In this document: positions 11,419 through 22,945 of the stretch, piece by piece
Layout: each line of letters starts with the position of its first letter
Position numbering within the stretch: position 1 is the first letter of the stretch
Assembly: GCA_947623455.1 (NCBI GenBank)
Contig: OX392538.1
Span: 35,882,001-35,946,000 of the forward strand
Source of the DNA: Mimachlamys varia
Lineage: Eukaryota > Mollusca > Bivalvia > Pectinida > Pectinidae
DNA: 64,000 nucleotides
Reading direction: 5' to 3'
Translations under genes and position numbers: made by a program
The notes under the pieces: generated by a model
Databases searched by the model: none
What the model was told of the DNA's origin: nothing
Seen by the model: only the letters and a program-made list of their open reading frames with translations

Positions 11419-11578
11419 TTAACACACTGGAGTACCTTCTGTCTACAAATGGCACATTTCTTAAGCTTATTGCTACATGTAAAGCATGCAAATATGTGCC
11501 CACAATTTAAAATAACACAGTCACTGGGAACCTCCATGCAAATTTTACAGTCTCCCTTGGAGCTTGATAGATCATCAT
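11394..11578 (-). pseudogene. RING-finger (C3HC4) terminal exon
   Basis: A splice acceptor (TTTTTTGACAG) precedes an open frame of about 60 codons with a complete RING: C-x2-C (CKIC), C-x-H (NCGHIF), C-x2-C (CFTC), C-x2-C (CAIC). It is of the short C-terminal type seen in IAP-like and MYLIP-like E3 ubiquitin ligases. No ATG opens it, so it is an exon rather than a gene. It needs one preceding nucleotide (phase 1), the same phase that the SANT exon supplies, so it could be an alternative last exon of that gene. Its last seven residues (EARPFRN) and stop codon are provided by the terminal inverted repeat of the inserted TTAA element. Whether it is still expressed is unknown. Confidence 0.6.
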
Positions 11579-11678
11579 CTGTCAAAAAAGAAATGTGAAA
11601 AAATAATAAAAGGGTAAAACAACAAGAGAAAATTATACATGTTTAGACTCCATTTTACTTTTGGTCTACAGGTTTGAA

Positions 11679-13003
11679 CTATTTATGAAGTGATTTAGCT
11701 ATCGCTTTAAAAATGTCTATTTTGGCCTCATGCTGTTTTTTCCTTTCAGCCATTTCTTCTTCATGTCTTTTGTTTTGTGATTCTACATAAGAAGACAGAA
11801 AATCAATAACTTCTTGACCCTTGGATTTTCTCTTCTTTTTTATCTGGTCATTTCGAGGTTCATCACTGTTATCGGAATCTATTACACGCTTACACGAACC
11901 TGCAGCTGTTGATGATGATATGGCCTTTGGTGTAATGGCAGGGTCCTTTGAAAATATGTCGTCCATTTCTGTCATAAACTCGAAATCTTTCCTGTCTGAG
12001 CCTAAAATGACAAGGAAAGTCAATCTTTTTAATAAAATAACGGCATTGGGAGTATATTGATGAATGATATTGTTTGTTCAGATTATAAAGGTTTTTAGTT
12101 TTTTTTTTACAGTTCTGAGTTGTGTTCCCTAGAGTATGGGATGCAGTATAGACCCATCTATAGATCATATGACCTTGGCTTTTGACCTTTAACAGAGTCT
12201 AAAATAAACATGCAATATATTCAATGGCTTTATAAAGGGACAACAATTAAAGGGCATGATATATACATATTGCCACCTCCATTGCAGGTAATGATTGGTC
12301 TATTTAGCTTACTTAACAAAGTCCTATTGATAATACTATAGAAATTTAAGGACAGTGTAGGAAATAAAAGTAATGCAGCAGTGGTCATGGTAAATTAATA
12401 GATTAGATTAAATAACATTGTTATGGTAATGGTAACAAAACAATTATATCTCTTACCAGATTTCTTATTTCCGTCTTTAGCCAACTTGTAATTTCTCTGC
12501 AAGGTTTTTCATCAGCCATTCACCTGTTCTGGTGTAAAAGTGTATTTGGCATTATTTTTCCTTAAATCTTCAGAAACACGTTTCCAAAAATCTTTTTTCT
12601 TCAGTTTTACACGGTCCATCAGTTCTTTCTTAATAGCATATTGCTCAATCAGGTATAGCGTTGGGGCTCGTTTCAAGTTTCCATCATTGCAAGCATTGGA
12701 CTCATCATTTCAGTCATCCACTATAAAATAGACTTTAATATACTTTTTGGTAATGTTTATGTGCATTTAAAAAAAAAATAGGCCAATGTCTAAAATGAAT
12801 TGAATGTGAAGATATTTCACCTTCATTTGACTCGCAGTCATATTTATAGTATTCGTATACGTCGCCATCATCAAACCACTTTTTGCATTTTCTACATTGG
12901 AACATGGTTTTGCGAAACTCGTCGGGAGTGTTTTGATATGTTTCTAATCCTTCAGAAGTCACCACAGTCATGACCTGATCATGGCTCGAAACGTTAGGCC
13001 TAC
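11679..13003 (-). pseudogene. Myb/SANT-like DNA-binding gene of the Harbinger element
   Basis: Three exons with good splice sites and matching phase (all phase 1): 13003-12821, 12720-12457 and 12001-11679. Exon one has paired cysteines (MFQCRKCKKWFDDGD). Exon two carries a Myb/SANT-like fold (APTLYLIEQYAIKKELMD, FWKRVSEDLRKN, LQRNYKLAKDGNKKSG). Exon three starts SDRKDFEFMTEMDDIFSKDP, typical of the region after the SANT fold, then has a Lys/Arg patch (KKKRKSKG) and a charged helix ending AKSLHK. This type of protein partners the Harbinger nuclease and helps it reach DNA. Exon two has an early in-frame TGA and a second lesion just after FTPEQVNG where Arg-Trp is expected, so the gene is decayed. 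Confidence 0.72.
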
Positions 13004-13609
13004 CTGTAAAATAAAATTAATGTATATGTATTAACTATATTTAAGATCTTGTAATAACGGCCACCGTTAGAGACTTTGAGATATCATAAGATGAACATTT
13101 TAAAGGTATATATAAATAATTAGTTAATATTTATTCCGAACTTTCCAAGTGTGTTTATATATAAGCATCAAGTCCCTGTGCTATAATTTGTACATTATAC
13201 GATAAGACAACTTACATGCATACAGTATATATCTGAATAACAATTATGTACAGTAGTGAAAATGAAATGCCATCTTTATGTCATGTCATTTTTATGAAGC
13301 AGAATATGGTTTACTAAAGTGAAATTTATAAGACGTCGAAACATCTCTTACCAGGGAAACGATAGGCCTCAGGTGATGCACTGAGGTAAATATAAATATT
13401 GTTGTGTTTATTCTAATGATTAAACCAGAGACCTTTGATATACAGTATAGATCTCTGGTCAGAGACCTTTAGCTAGCTGCCTGAAGTAACCCTCCTGAAG
13501 TAAGGGCGATGTTGACAACATTTTTTTTCTCATAAATCCGTGTATATTTGGCATATGGATGTGTAAACTTGACATCCACATATTTATCTACACACAAAGG
13601 ACAACTTAC

Positions 13610-13708
13610 CATTGCTTGTGCAGTTATGAGCGGTCGCTGCAGCGAGTGTGGCAAAAAACCGCCACATTCACCGCATTTATAAAACGTGTAGTCGCTATTG
13701 TCGGCCAT
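13610..13708 (-). pseudogene. Possible first exon of the SANT gene, cysteine-rich
   Basis: An ATG at 13708 opens 33 codons beginning MADNSDYTFYKCGECGGFLP, with a C-x2-C pair, and runs to a canonical donor (CAATG|GTAAGT, donor at 13609). It ends in phase 0 whereas the next exon at 13003 needs phase 1, so the junction is out of frame by one base. Either a base has been lost, another exon lies between, or this is not the true partner. Confidence 0.4.
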
Positions 13709-13846
13709 GTTGATTACGTCACGATTCTGATCACACTACCTACCTAAGCGGGACTGGAGGAACGATTCCGGAATTTAATTCTGGTGCACTCGATTTCGAT
13801 TCAATTGACTCGGGACATTCCGGACTGTGAATCGAGTACTCAATTA

Positions 13847-15180
13847 AATAGAGTGTAACTACACGACCAGATACCGGTTACCTCCCTCTAACGTCTTGTC
13901 ATGTGTTTTCTTTCTTGGTTGATGATATTGTGTGCTGGTTTTTAAAAACAAAAGACCATTCCAATTTCCAGAGAATAATGTAATATATCATAATAAATTT
14001 AATTTCTGGAAACATTAAATAAGATTTTTTCCCTGAATTTACCGATGTATGAAGAATACACCAAAACACAACATTACCAAGATTCAATGAAGATTTTTTT
14101 TTTCTCAAGTATAAAGATCTGACAACATCTCATTGGAGGTCATGTTCTGGTGACCTTTGTCGTCTCTTTACCCAATACTCGAGTAAACTTTTCTTATTAC
14201 GCTGTCACTTGAAGCAAGTCCTGACTAAACGTAATGGTACGATTATGCAAATGTTTTCGTCCACTAACATTCACCCCAAAGATTATGTAAACGGTAATTT
14301 CATTGGCTAATGCAAAAGGTCACCAGAACGTCACCCTCTATGACGCAGCAGATATCTATCTTTGCGAAGTAAAAAAAATCAGAAACTAATTAAGTCTGCC
14401 ATGAAAAAGACATCATCAGATAAAAAGGCAAACATGAATGCGTACTAAATTGAAGAAGAAAATAGCATTACACTTCAGAGTCAATTACTTCGTTAATCAG
14501 TAATTACACATATTGATGCAAATTATATTTTTGTGACTCTAACTGATGCGATGCATAGAAATACCAACAAAACGATTGCTATATTTTTCACGTTTACAAT
14601 TTGTATATACGCATTAAACAGTACAATTAGTCGAAGACACAAAGATAGGCAGTTACTTTTAATCAAATATTCTATAGCAATTGTTTTGCCTAACTTTGGC
14701 AAGAAGTTGGTATCTGTCATACATTGTCTATACGTATATATATGCGTCTATATCATGTAACATATGATGTGTTTTTGTTCGAGGAACAAATAGAAAACGA
14801 AGTCGTTCTTTATTCATTTATATTTATTTACTTCAGGAAGCCTACCATTTTAACATTTCAAAGTCAGTTTGTGTGCATACATAAATGTACATAATACATT
14901 GTCATGTCGAATGTAGGTTAGATTTTATCTTTCCGGTACATGTAGTAACACACGTGACCTGTATGTGTATCCTGTAAGGACCAATTGACTGTATAACATT
15001 ATCGGACAACTGACCAAATCAACACGACAGCGTATGGTTGCCAAATTCTTTCGTATGGGGAATTGTGCGATTGTTTTTCTTTATTTGTTAAACGCAGACG
15101 TGATTTCGACATATAAAAGCGGTCACTTTCTATCTTGTCCCAAAAGTAATGGTGATACTCTTCAAGTCCATAGCATAACA
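13847..15180. repeat. Type II spacer, right part
   Basis: Continues the spacer interrupted by the Harbinger element and matches about 36960-38930. It contains no gene. Short frames on both strands at 14520-14760 recur at 38243-38480 only because the DNA is duplicated, and their AT-rich hydrophobic translations match no family I know. Bases about 14105-14345 hold the repeat with TCTGACAACATCTCATT and AGGTCATGTTCTGGTGACC. Confidence 0.6.
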
Positions 15181-15702
15181 ATACTTGACTTTCCATTAAG
15201 GTGATACGATAGAGTAAAACAAAACCAAAGAGGTAATGCTGACCTCGAAAGATAGACGAATGACCAACAAACAGGCGATTGTGCCTTTAAAATTCAGTTA
15301 CCGATGTAGCAGGCCAGGAATTACACTGCACCATACATTTGTTTCGTCTTTCTATGACTCGATCATATGTAATGTTTGGGTCAAAAACAGTGAAAGTCTA
15401 TATTGATCTAAGATAAAGGGTCTATCGTATATGTTTTTGTGTATGCTGTGCTTATTTTTTTGTTGTTTTTGTTATTATTTTTCTTCTTCTTCTTCTTCTT
15501 ATTTTGTAAAATAAAACAATATATTTCAGGTTTAATGAATCATATAAAACAAGATAAACGACTGGTTGGTATCTCCCTCTTCTGTTCACTCACCTGTGCA
15601 TGTGTACACCAACTTGTACATGTGTACACTCACTTGTACTTGCGTTACATCTGAGATACGTGTTGATGTGATTACTGGTACATGTAGGAGTAGAACACAT
15701 TG

Positions 15703-17359
15703 CTATCGAAGAAGAAATCCGGAGAACACGTTTGTACCGAGATTAGCTAGAATGTAAGTCCCAGGATTGGTACAGCCGCCTACTCGGACCCAAACGTCGT
15801 CTTCTTGGTCCAGATACACCACAACGTATCCTGTCCCAGTTATACTATACGGGGAGTCTCCAGCGAATCCAGTCCCAATCACGGCGCCGTTTTTTACTAG
15901 GTCCATACACAAATAACGAGTGTTAGCGCGAACGGTCCATAAGAACACATACACGCCTGCATTCCTACATGTGAAAATTCCCGTTTGTTCACTGTAAGAA
16001 CTCCCAATATTAGTGATCACACGGTCGAAATGTATTTCCATAAGATGCCTCCAGTGTATGGAATCCGTATATGAGCAAAGATATTGATCTGATTGAGAAC
16101 GTACAAAGGCGAGCTACGAAGATCATACCTGGACTTACAGAAATGACGTATACAGAGCGTCTTCAGAGACTTAACCTTCCAACCTTAAAGCACCGCCGCA
16201 TGCGAGGAAACCTTATAAATGTGTTCAAGATTATGAAAAACTTTTACGATCCGAGAGTAACTACAAGCATGTTTCAGCGTGACATGAGTAGTAGAACGAG
16301 AGGGCATTCACAAAAACTCTTTAAAAAACACAGTCACCTTGATATAAGGAAAAACTTCTTTACTTTTCGTGTAGTTGATCTATGGAACAGTCTTCCGCAG
16401 GATGTAATTGATTCAACCGATGTTATAAAATTTGAAATTGCTTTAGATGAGTACTATAAGCGTGATAATAGAACTTTTAAATTTTAGTTTAAATGTTGCT
16501 CATTTCACACAGGAAGTATGTTATAATGTACATTTTGTTTTAATGTATTGATATGGATATATAGGCTTATAGCCTGCGTCCATAATGTATAATATTAAAT
16601 CATAATAAATGAGTCACAGCATCGTAGTTATGAGTAAGAACAGCATAAAATGCCACCATTCCTTCATTGTCCGATGAAACACGTTTTTTAATCCCTTGGT
16701 TGCCGGCCATGGTTTCCAATGACGGACTTGGTAACTCGGAATGGCGAGGATTTGGTCCCAAGCTTTTCGTTTTCCTTACGCTAGGTACGCGTCTTACATC
16801 AGTCGTACGGGCTGTACTGTTAGTGATCGAGTCAAAGGGAAATTTACTGTTGGAGTCGAAGATTCTATGATGTCGCTGCTTCTGAGGGTAGGCTATACGA
16901 AGTAGATCACCGTTCCCGATTTTCTCCTCTAGGTCAGTAATACGGCCAATATAAAAACGTTGCTGTTTCTCTAGATTAGAAATGCGTTTCTGGTCATCTT
17001 GTCGTTTTTTTCTCAAGGTCAGCAATACGGTCATGGTTATCTTGTTGCATTTTTTCAAGGTCAGCTATAGTTCGGATGTCTTCATCTCTTTTGTTTACAA
17101 GGTCAGACAAAGGCTGGTTATCAATTTGTTGTTGTTTTTCAAGATCGGCAATACGTCGCTGGTCAGTGTGTTGCTGCTCGGATATATCAACGATACGAAG
17201 TGCCTCTTCGGTACGGAGACGTTCTACAGCAGATAACCTTACTTGTAAGTCCAGTATTGCTTTGCTATGGACTTGTCATGTATCGCCACCCTGGTTCAGT
17301 ATCTGTCCCCATACTATTGGGACAAGACATAACACAATCACTGTTATACTTAACTTCAT
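15703..17359 (-). pseudogene. Gene 4: B-type C1q pseudogene split by a LINE
   Basis: The ATG at 17359 opens the usual signal peptide, but codon 28 is TGA where gene 1 has TTA (Leu). A 1-bp insertion in a T run near 17004-17010 (seven T against six in copy 5) shifts the frame in the coiled coil. A 561-bp LINE (16048-16608) then separates the linker from the C1q domain. The C1q domain itself (16041-15703) is still open and ends NVFSGFLLR. The stop at codon 28 is shared with gene 5 and so predates the duplication. The frameshift is private to this copy. Confidence 0.88.
16048..16608 (+). mobile_element. 5'-truncated non-LTR retrotransposon (LINE), copy A
   Basis: Inserted antisense in pseudogene 4. 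The flanking C1q text (CATAAGATG ... ATGAGTCACAGC) is continuous in gene 6, which lacks the insert. ATG is repeated on both sides as a possible short target duplication. The open frame 16071-16487 (138 residues) is the C-terminal end of a LINE reverse-transcriptase protein: SKDIDLIENVQRRATKIIPG, then a LNLPTLKHRRMRG block and VVDLWNSLPQ. About 120 bp of 3' UTR end in an AT-rich tail. The clade (CR1, Jockey or similar) cannot be fixed from this fragment. Confidence 0.85.
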
Positions 17360-18035
17360 GTCACCGTCTGGAAACACAACCGACACAATCCAGGACAATG
17401 TTCAGCAACTATTTCCTGTCGTGTAGTCTTGATCAGTCCAAAAAAGCTACCGACACTTGTTCCCTACATGCAACACAACGGTCTTTATATCACATACATT
17501 TACTGATAAGATAAAACCGAACATATTTTATGTCAAAATCCACGACGCGTATGCACCAACTGTTCCGTCTTGTTCAGTGTTAAAACGATAAGATATTTTG
17601 ATTACGATATTTTGAATTGGAATAATATACAGGCATCACGTGCAATATGAAAACATCTTTCATCGTCTTTAAGATCACGTAACACACACATATGTTGCAT
17701 CCCTTAAATTTAGTAATAGAAACAGTATGCCAAAAAAATGAATTAAACTGCATCATACAGCTGTTTCGTCCCACCTAGGACTCTTCAGTGATGCTAGGGG
17801 CCAAAAGGTAGGAATCCAAAATTTCTAAACTAATGTAGAAGCAGAAGGGTCAGGTGCGTAAAACCCCTTTAAGTTATTAATTTAGAAGTAAAATTTGATT
17901 GTGCGACGGTTTTTCTTTATTTGATAAACGCAGACGTGATATCGATATAAAATGGCGGTCACTTTCTATCTTGTCCCAAAAGTAATGGTGATACTCTTCA
18001 AGTCCATAGCATAACAATACTTGACTTTTCATTAA
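17360..18035. repeat. Type III spacer (right of gene 4)
   Basis: Upstream flank of pseudogene 4, repeated at 21248-21923 and, in its gene-proximal 200-300 bp, right of gene 10 (about 44989-45290). TATAAAG (reverse of 17483-17489) marks the old promoter. No gene is seen in it. Confidence 0.6.
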
Positions 18036-19057
18036 GGAGGCTCGACCATTTCGCAATTAACCGCTAGATTTCCTTAAAACTTTCATATGTTGATTATGGT
18101 ACCAGGTAGAGGTGATTTTGTGAAAATCTAAGCATTCCTATGGCTTGTTTGATTTTTGGTAAAAAAAAAAACACAAAAAAAAAGATTTTTCTCAAAATTT
18201 AATGTTTTTTTAATTTTTTTTTTGTGAATGTTGTTAAAAATCACAAACAAACAACAAAATCAATAAGAAATCAATAGCTACCTCAAAAATATTTTATTTG
18301 TGGAAAAATGGACAAAACGATTTTTACAAAGTGTGTTATTTTTATATCTAGCGGACAAATTTCAGTATTCACAGTCAAATTATTTACATACCATATAGTT
18401 ACATAAAGCACCAGCAAAAAATTGAATCAAAACATCACAGACAAGCTATTTCTGTTACTTATTGAAAACTAGATGTAAAACTGTGTCTAGGGTTGGCTGT
18501 CTCCCTTGATGCTATTAGGACGTTTTTATAGTGGGTAGTATTTTTACATAACATACATACTGTGAATGCGTACAAGCCTAAAACATTTTAGAACATAATA
18601 ACTACCGGCGTTCTGTGTTGTATTTTTAACAACATAATAGTGCATATATAATGACACCAGGCACAGCCCTCGTGTAAAAGTTCTGCCAACACGGATAATT
18701 CTACCACTCGCCGACTCTCTTTCCAGTTTGAGAAACCATGACCAGTGGTACCGTACTATAGGCCTACCTTCCGATTCTGTTTCTATATTGTTGCCGTCGC
18801 TGTCATTGTACGATCATGTGTCGATATAGTGTACATCTGTTTTTGTTGTTGTTTTGCAATAGTAGTGGTCGTGACAATAATTTATTCGCTCGTAATATTG
18901 AACCGTCCCCTCTCATCTCGCCATTGTTGACATCGCGACATATCACTGTGTAGAACGAATCTGATACCCCGTTTTCAAATACCAGGTACACAAATAGTAA
19001 GCTACGTCACCACAAAACGAGAATCTAAACTTGTGTATTACGTAGGGTCGAGCGTCC
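18036..19057. mobile_element. 1022-bp TTAA-flanked DNA element, copy A
   Basis: Flanked by TTAA on both sides (18032-18035 and 19058-19061). Terminal inverted repeats are GGAGGCTCGACC and GGACGCTCGACC (11 of 12 match). The paralogous sites at about 15193-15203 and 38922-38932 have a single TTAA followed by GGTGATACGATAG, which is the empty site. It has no transposase; short frames at 18745-18991 are not family members. TTAA duplications are made by piggyBac and Kolobok elements among others; I cannot choose between them. Confidence 0.82.
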
Positions 19058-19593
19058 TTAAGGTTATGCGATAGAGTAAAACAAAACCAAAGAGGTAATG
19101 CTGACCTCGAAAGATAGACGAATGACCAACAAACAGGCGATTGTACCTTTAAAATTCAGTTACAGGTGTAGCAGGCAAGGAATTACACTGCACCATACAT
19201 TTGTTTCGTCTTTCTATGACTCGATCATATGTAATGTTTGGGTCAAAAACAGTAAAAATCTAAATTGATCTAAGATAAAGGGTCTATTGTATATGCTTTT
19301 GTATATGCTTTGCTTATTTGTTTGTTGTTTTTGTTATTATTTTTCTTCTTCTCCTTATTTTGTAAAATAACACAATGACTCTGGTATATATTTTAGGTTT
19401 AATGAATCATACAAAACAAGATAAACGACTGGTTGGTATCTCCGTCTTCTGTTCACTCACTTGTACATGTGTGCACCAACTTGTACATGTGTACACCAAC
19501 TTGTACTTGTGTACACTCACTTGTACTTGCGTTACAACTGAGATACGTGTTGATGTGATTACTGGTATATACATGTATGAGTAGAGCACATTG

Positions 19594-21247
19594 CTATCGA
19601 AGAAGAAATCCGGAGAACACGTTTGTACCGAGATCGGCTAGAATGTAAGTCCCAGGATTGGTACAGCCTACTCGGACCCAAACATCGTCTCCCTGGTCCA
19701 GATACACAACAACGGATCCTGTCCCAGTTATACTATACGGGGAGTCTCCAGCGAATCCAGTCCCAATCACGGCGCCGTTTTTTACTAAGTCCATACACAA
19801 ATAACGAGTGTTAGCACGAATGGTCCATAAGAATACATACACGCCTGCATTCCTACATGTGAAAGTTCCCGTTTTTGTCACTGTAAGAACTCCCAATATT
19901 AGTGATCACACGGTCGAAATGTATTTCCATAAGATGCCTCCAGTGTATGGAATCCGTATATGAGCAAAGATATTGATCTGATTGAGAACGTACAAAGGCG
20001 AGCTACGAAGATCATACCTGGACTTACAGAAATGACGTATACAGAGCGTCTTCAGAGACTTAACCTTCCAACCTTAAAGCACCGCCGCATGCGAGGAAAC
20101 CTTATAAATGTGTTCAAGATTATGAAAAACTTTTACGATCCGAGAGTAACTACAAGCATGTTTCAGCGTGACATGAGTAGTAGAACGAGAGGGCATTCAC
20201 AAAAACTCTTTAAAAAACACAGTCACCTTGATATAAGGAAAAACTTCTTTACTTTTCGTGTAGTTGATCTATGGAACAGTCTTCCGTAGGATGTAATTGA
20301 TTCAACCGATGTTATAAAATTTGAAATTGCTTTAGATGAGTACTATAAGCGTGATAATAGAACTTTTAAATTTTAGTTTAACTGTTGCTCATTTGACACA
20401 GGAAGTATGTTATAATGTACATTTTGTTTTAATGTATTGATATGGATATATAGGCTTATAGCCTGCGTCCATAATGTATCATATTAAATCATATTAAATG
20501 AGTCACAGCATCGTAGTTATGAGTAAGAACAGCATAAAATGCCACCATTCCTTCATTGTCCGATGAAACACGTTTTTTAATCCCTTGGTTGCCGGCCATG
20601 GTTTCCAATGACGGACTTGGTAACTCGGAATGGCGAGGATTTGGTCCCAAGCTTTTCGTTTTCCTTACGCTAGGTACGCGTCTTACATCAGTCGTACGGG
20701 CTGTACTGTTAGTGATCGAGTCAAAGGGAAATTTACTGTTGGAGTCGAAGATTCTATGATGTCGCTGCTTCTAAGGGTAAGCTATACGAAGCAGATCACC
20801 ATTCCCGATTTTCTCCTCTAGGTCAGTAATACGGCCAATATAAAAACGTTGCTGTTTCTCTAGATTAGAAATGCGTTTCTGGTCATCTTGTCGTTTTTTC
20901 TCAAGGTCAGCAATACGGTCATGGTTATCTTGTTGCATTTTTTCAAGGTCAGCTTTAGTTCGGATGTCTTCATCTCTTTTGTTTACAAGGTCAGACAAAA
21001 GCTGGTGATCAATTTGTTGTTGTTTCTCAAGATCGGCAATACGTCGCTGGTCAGTTTGTTGCTGCTCGGATATATCAACGATACGAAGTGCCTCTTCGGT
21101 ACGGAGACGTTCTACAGCAGATAACCTTAATTGTAAGTCCAGTATTGCTTTGCTATGGACTTGTCATGTATCGCCACCCTGGTTCAGTATCTGTCCCCAT
21201 ACTATTGGGACAAGACATAACACAATCACTGTTATACTTAACTTCAT
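19594..21247 (-). pseudogene. Gene 5: B-type C1q pseudogene split by a LINE
   Basis: Sister of gene 4. It shares the TGA at codon 28 and the LINE insertion (19937-20497). Private lesions are a CAG-to-TAG stop in the linker (about 20770, reads AYP then stop) and a net 1-bp gain at the start of the C1q domain (about 19867-19885) that breaks the SGQTG segment. One Gly codon of the GGCTN loop is also missing. The final frame still ends NVFSGFLLR. Confidence 0.88.
19937..20497 (+). mobile_element. 5'-truncated LINE, copy B
   Basis: Same insertion and junctions as copy A, inherited through the tandem duplication. Its frame starts at 19960 and is cut after 109 residues by TAG at the codon that is CAG (Gln of LWNSLPQ) in copy A. 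Confidence 0.85.
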
Positions 21248-21923
21248 GTCATCGTCTGGAAACACAACCGACACAATCCAGGACAATGTTCAGCAACTAT
21301 TTCCTGTCGTGTAGTCTTGATCAGTCCAAAAAAGCTACCGACACTTGTTCCCTACATGCAACACAACGGTCTTTATATCACATACATTTACTGATAAGAT
21401 AAAACCGAACATATTTTATGTCAAAATCCACGACGCGTATGCACCAACTGTTCCGTCTTGTTCAGTGTTAAAGCGATAAGATATTTTGATTGCGATATTT
21501 TGAATTGGAATAATATACAGGCATCACGTGCAATATGAAAACATCTTTCATCGTCTTTAAGATCACGTAACACACACATATGTTGCATCCCTTAAATTTA
21601 GTAATAGAAACAGTATGCCAAAAAAATGAATTAAACTGCATCATACAGCTGTTTCGTCCCACCTAGGACTCTTCAGTGATGCTAGGGGCCAAAAGGTAGG
21701 AATCCAAAATTTCTAAACTAATGTAGAAGCAGAAGGGTCAGGTGCGTAAAACCCCTTTAAGTTATTAATTTAGAAGTAAAATTTGATTGTGCGACGGTTT
21801 TTCTTTATTTGATAAACGCAGACGTGATATCGATATAAAATGGCGGTCACTTTCTATCTTGTCCCAAAAGTAATGGTGATACTCTTCAAGTCCATAGCAT
21901 AACAATACTTGACTTTTCATTAA
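21248..21923. repeat. Type III spacer (right of gene 5)
   Basis: Near-identical to 17360-18035. A TATAAAG relic lies at the reverse of 21371-21377. No gene is seen. Confidence 0.6.
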
Positions 21924-22945
21924 GGAGGCTCGACCATTTCGCAATTAACCGCTAGATTTCCTTAAAACTTTCATATGTTGATTATGGTACCAGGTAGAGG
22001 TGATTTTGTGAAAATCTAAGCATTCCTATGGCTTGTTTGATTTTTGGTAAAAAAAAAAACACAAAAAAAAAGATTTTTCTCAAAATTTAATGTTTTTTTA
22101 ATTTTTTTTTTGTGAATGTTGTTAAAAATCACAAACAAACAACAAAATAAATAAGAAATCAATAGCTACCTCAAAAATATTTTATTTGTGGAAAAATGGA
22201 CAAAACGATTTTTACAACGTGTGTTATTTTTATATCTAGCGGACAAATTTCAGTATTCACAGTCAAATTATTTACATACCATATAGTTACATAAAGCACC
22301 AGCAAAAAATTGAATCAAAACATCACAGACAAGCTATTTCTGTTACTTATTGAAAACTAGATGTAAAACTGTGTCTAGGGTTGGCTGTCTCCCTTGATGC
22401 TATTAGGACGTTTTTATAGTGGGTAGTATTTTTACATAACATACATACTATGAATGCGTACAAGCCTAAAACATTTTAGAACATAATAACTACCGGCGTT
22501 CTGTGTTGTATTTTTAACAACATAATAGTGCATATATAATGACACCAGGCACAGCCCTCGTGTAAAAGTTCTGCCAACACGGATAATTCTACCACTCGCC
22601 GACTCTCTCTCCAGTTTGAGAAACCATGACCAGTGGTACCGTACTATAGGCCTACCTTCCGATTCTGTTTCTATATTGTTGCCGTCGCTGTCATTGTACG
22701 ATCATGTGTCGATATAGTGTACATCTGTTTTTGTTGTTGTTTTGCAATAGGAGTGGTCGTGACAATAATTTATTCGCTCGTAATATTGAACCGTCCCCTC
22801 TCATCTCGCCATTGTTGACATCGCGACATATCACTGTGTAGAACGAATCTGATACCCCGTTTTCAAATACCAGGTACACAAATAGTAAGCTACGTCACCA
22901 CAAAACGAGAATCTAAACTTGTGTATTACGTAGGGTCGAGCGTCC
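21924..22945. mobile_element. 1022-bp TTAA-flanked DNA element, copy B
   Basis: Second copy of 18036-19057 at the same relative place, with TTAA at 21920-21923 and 22946-22949. Because it lies in the duplicated unit, it is a duplicate of the same insertion, not an independent one. Confidence 0.82.

Larger units (their letters stand above)
10154..13843. mobile_element. PIF/Harbinger element, internally deleted
   Basis: Inserted in a type II spacer with a 3-bp TTA target duplication (10151-10153 and 13844-13846). The paralogous spacers at about 3111-3130 and 36951-36975 read straight through a single TTA, which gives the empty site. The ends are weak inverted repeats sharing ACTCGATTCA (10160-10169 and the complement near 13828-13837). 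The element has a shortened HARBI1-like nuclease on the plus strand (10246-10481). On the minus strand it has a Myb/SANT-like gene (13003-11679), the usual partner ORF of Harbinger, a cysteine-rich exon and a RING exon. It also contains an inverted fragment of a TTAA element (about 10766-11418). TWA target duplication plus nuclease plus SANT gene make the superfamily call firm. It is probably non-autonomous now. Confidence 0.87.
15180..19061. repeat. 3.9-kb tandem duplication, unit 1
   Basis: Nearly identical to unit 2 at 19062-22949 with a constant offset of 3888-3891 bp. It contains pseudogene 4, its LINE insertion, the type III spacer and a 1022-bp TTAA element. A third unit begins near 22950 but its C1q gene (gene 6) has no LINE, so the two LINE-bearing units arose from one another after the insertion. 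Boundaries are approximate. It also holds a TTC microsatellite (about 15481-15500) and a 20-bp GTACATGTGTACACC-type minisatellite (about 15592-15640). Confidence 0.8.

Noticed and set aside
14523..14760. Overlapping frames on both strands, also at 38243-38480
   Set aside because: They recur because the spacer is duplicated. Composition is AT-driven and no domain is visible.
18745..18991. Hydrophobic frame in the 1-kb TTAA element, present in both copies
   Set aside because: The two copies are a recent duplication, so conservation means nothing. The inverted fragment does not keep the frame.
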